Below are positions 63,849 to 64,000 of a stretch of 64,000 nt of DNA, piece after piece. Numbering within the stretch: position 1 is the first letter of the stretch; every line of letters starts with the position of its first letter. A model generated the notes under the pieces. The model was not told where the DNA came from. It did no database searches and saw only the letters and a program-made list of their open reading frames with translations. Both the position numbers and the translations under genes were made by a program. Origin of the DNA: Idiomarina aminovorans (lineage in GTDB: Bacteria; Pseudomonadota; Gammaproteobacteria; Enterobacterales; Alteromonadaceae); the NCBI RefSeq assembly GCF_023155095.1, contig NZ_JAKNDA010000004.1, positions 124,001-188,000 on the forward strand, written 5' to 3'.

Positions 63849-64000
63849 ATGGCTGAGGTTAACGTCTCTTTAGGTGAACGCAGCTACACCATCTACATTG
63901 GTAACGCCCTGTTATCAAACTATGTAGAAAACCTTCCGCATAAGCTTAATCAGCAATTACTGGTCATCACCAATCCGACCGTCAGCCAATACTATTTAGA
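63849..64000 (+). CDS. aroB: 3-dehydroquinate synthase (3' partial)
   Basis: Only the first 50 residues are inside the window, and the gene continues past the right edge. The ATG at 63849 follows AGGAG by seven bases and gives MAEVNVSLGERSYTIYIGNALL, typical of AroB, followed by an LLVITNPTVSQYY strand of the NAD-binding domain. It sits 18 bases after the aroK stop, the conserved aroKB operon. Confidence 0.93.
   Translation, partial: MAEVNVSLGERSYTIYIGNALLSNYVENLPHKLNQQLLVITNPTVSQYYL

Overview
The window looks like a chromosomal segment of a marine gammaproteobacterium of the order Alteromonadales, most likely Idiomarina or a close relative. This is inferred from gene content and gene order, not from a database match. 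Support comes from a typical gammaproteobacterial core (ntrBC-glnA, typA, hslVU, metJ, priA, mrcA-pil/hof-aroKB), a complete histidine utilisation set, a gene of the poly-gamma-glutamate system, a cyanophycinase-like peptidase and moderate G+C. There is no rRNA, no convincing tRNA and no CRISPR array.

Layout. 1-7.2 kb: the end of a poly-gamma-glutamate system gene, a LOG-family protein, small periplasmic and cytoplasmic proteins (NTF2-like, PpiC parvulin, a TTG-started DUF2256 zinc-ribbon-like protein), two gene remnants (GNAT, GGDEF), a DUF885 lipoprotein and a PhyH-like oxygenase. 7.2-13.9 kb: accessory region with a HipA/YjjJ kinase, a gutted Fic gene, a frameshifted HEPN-domain gene, an intact Fic AMP-transferase and a doubly broken tyrosine integrase, which together look like a decaying integrated island. 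14-17 kb: yicC, smrA and rph-pyrE, followed by a long imperfect inverted-repeat element. 17.2-25 kb: cyanophycinase-like peptidase, a periplasmic binding-like protein, trmL, fieF, and a cpxR-cpxA-like two-component system overlapping pldB. 25-31 kb: ntrC, ntrB, glnA (with a clear sigma-54 promoter and NtrC sites) and typA. 31-36.6 kb: trhA-like gene, DUF3081 protein, TetR regulator, FMN reductase, SDR, yihY-dtd-fabY. 36.6-43.4 kb: hutH-hutU-hutC diverging from hutI, with rraA-hutG converging on hutI. 43.5-64 kb: a c-di-GMP phosphodiesterase, hslVU, an FtsN-like SPOR protein, argS, priA, rpmE, maeB, metJ/metL, mrcA, a compact pilus/competence cluster with a fused PilO-PilP, aroK and the start of aroB.

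How the genes work together. Nitrogen control (NtrB/NtrC on glnA, and an NtrC-type site before ntrB) lies in the same window as the histidine degradation genes, which feed glutamate and one-carbon/formamide products and carry a HutC-type operator. Envelope biology recurs: Cpx-type signalling, PBP1A, FtsN-like, PpiC, YihY and the secretin cluster. Many neighbourhoods match Escherichia coli (yicC-rph-pyrE; glnG-glnL-glnA-typA; yihY-dtd-fabY; cpx-fieF; rraA/hslUV/ftsN/priA/rpmE/metJ/metL; mrcA-hofMNOPQ-aroKB), broken by lineage-specific genes. I see no clear intact undescribed multi-gene system. The most notable points are the decayed Fic/HEPN island, the PilO-PilP fusion in a Hof-sized cluster, the palindromic element after pyrE, and a terminator encoded inside the 3' end of the EAL gene.
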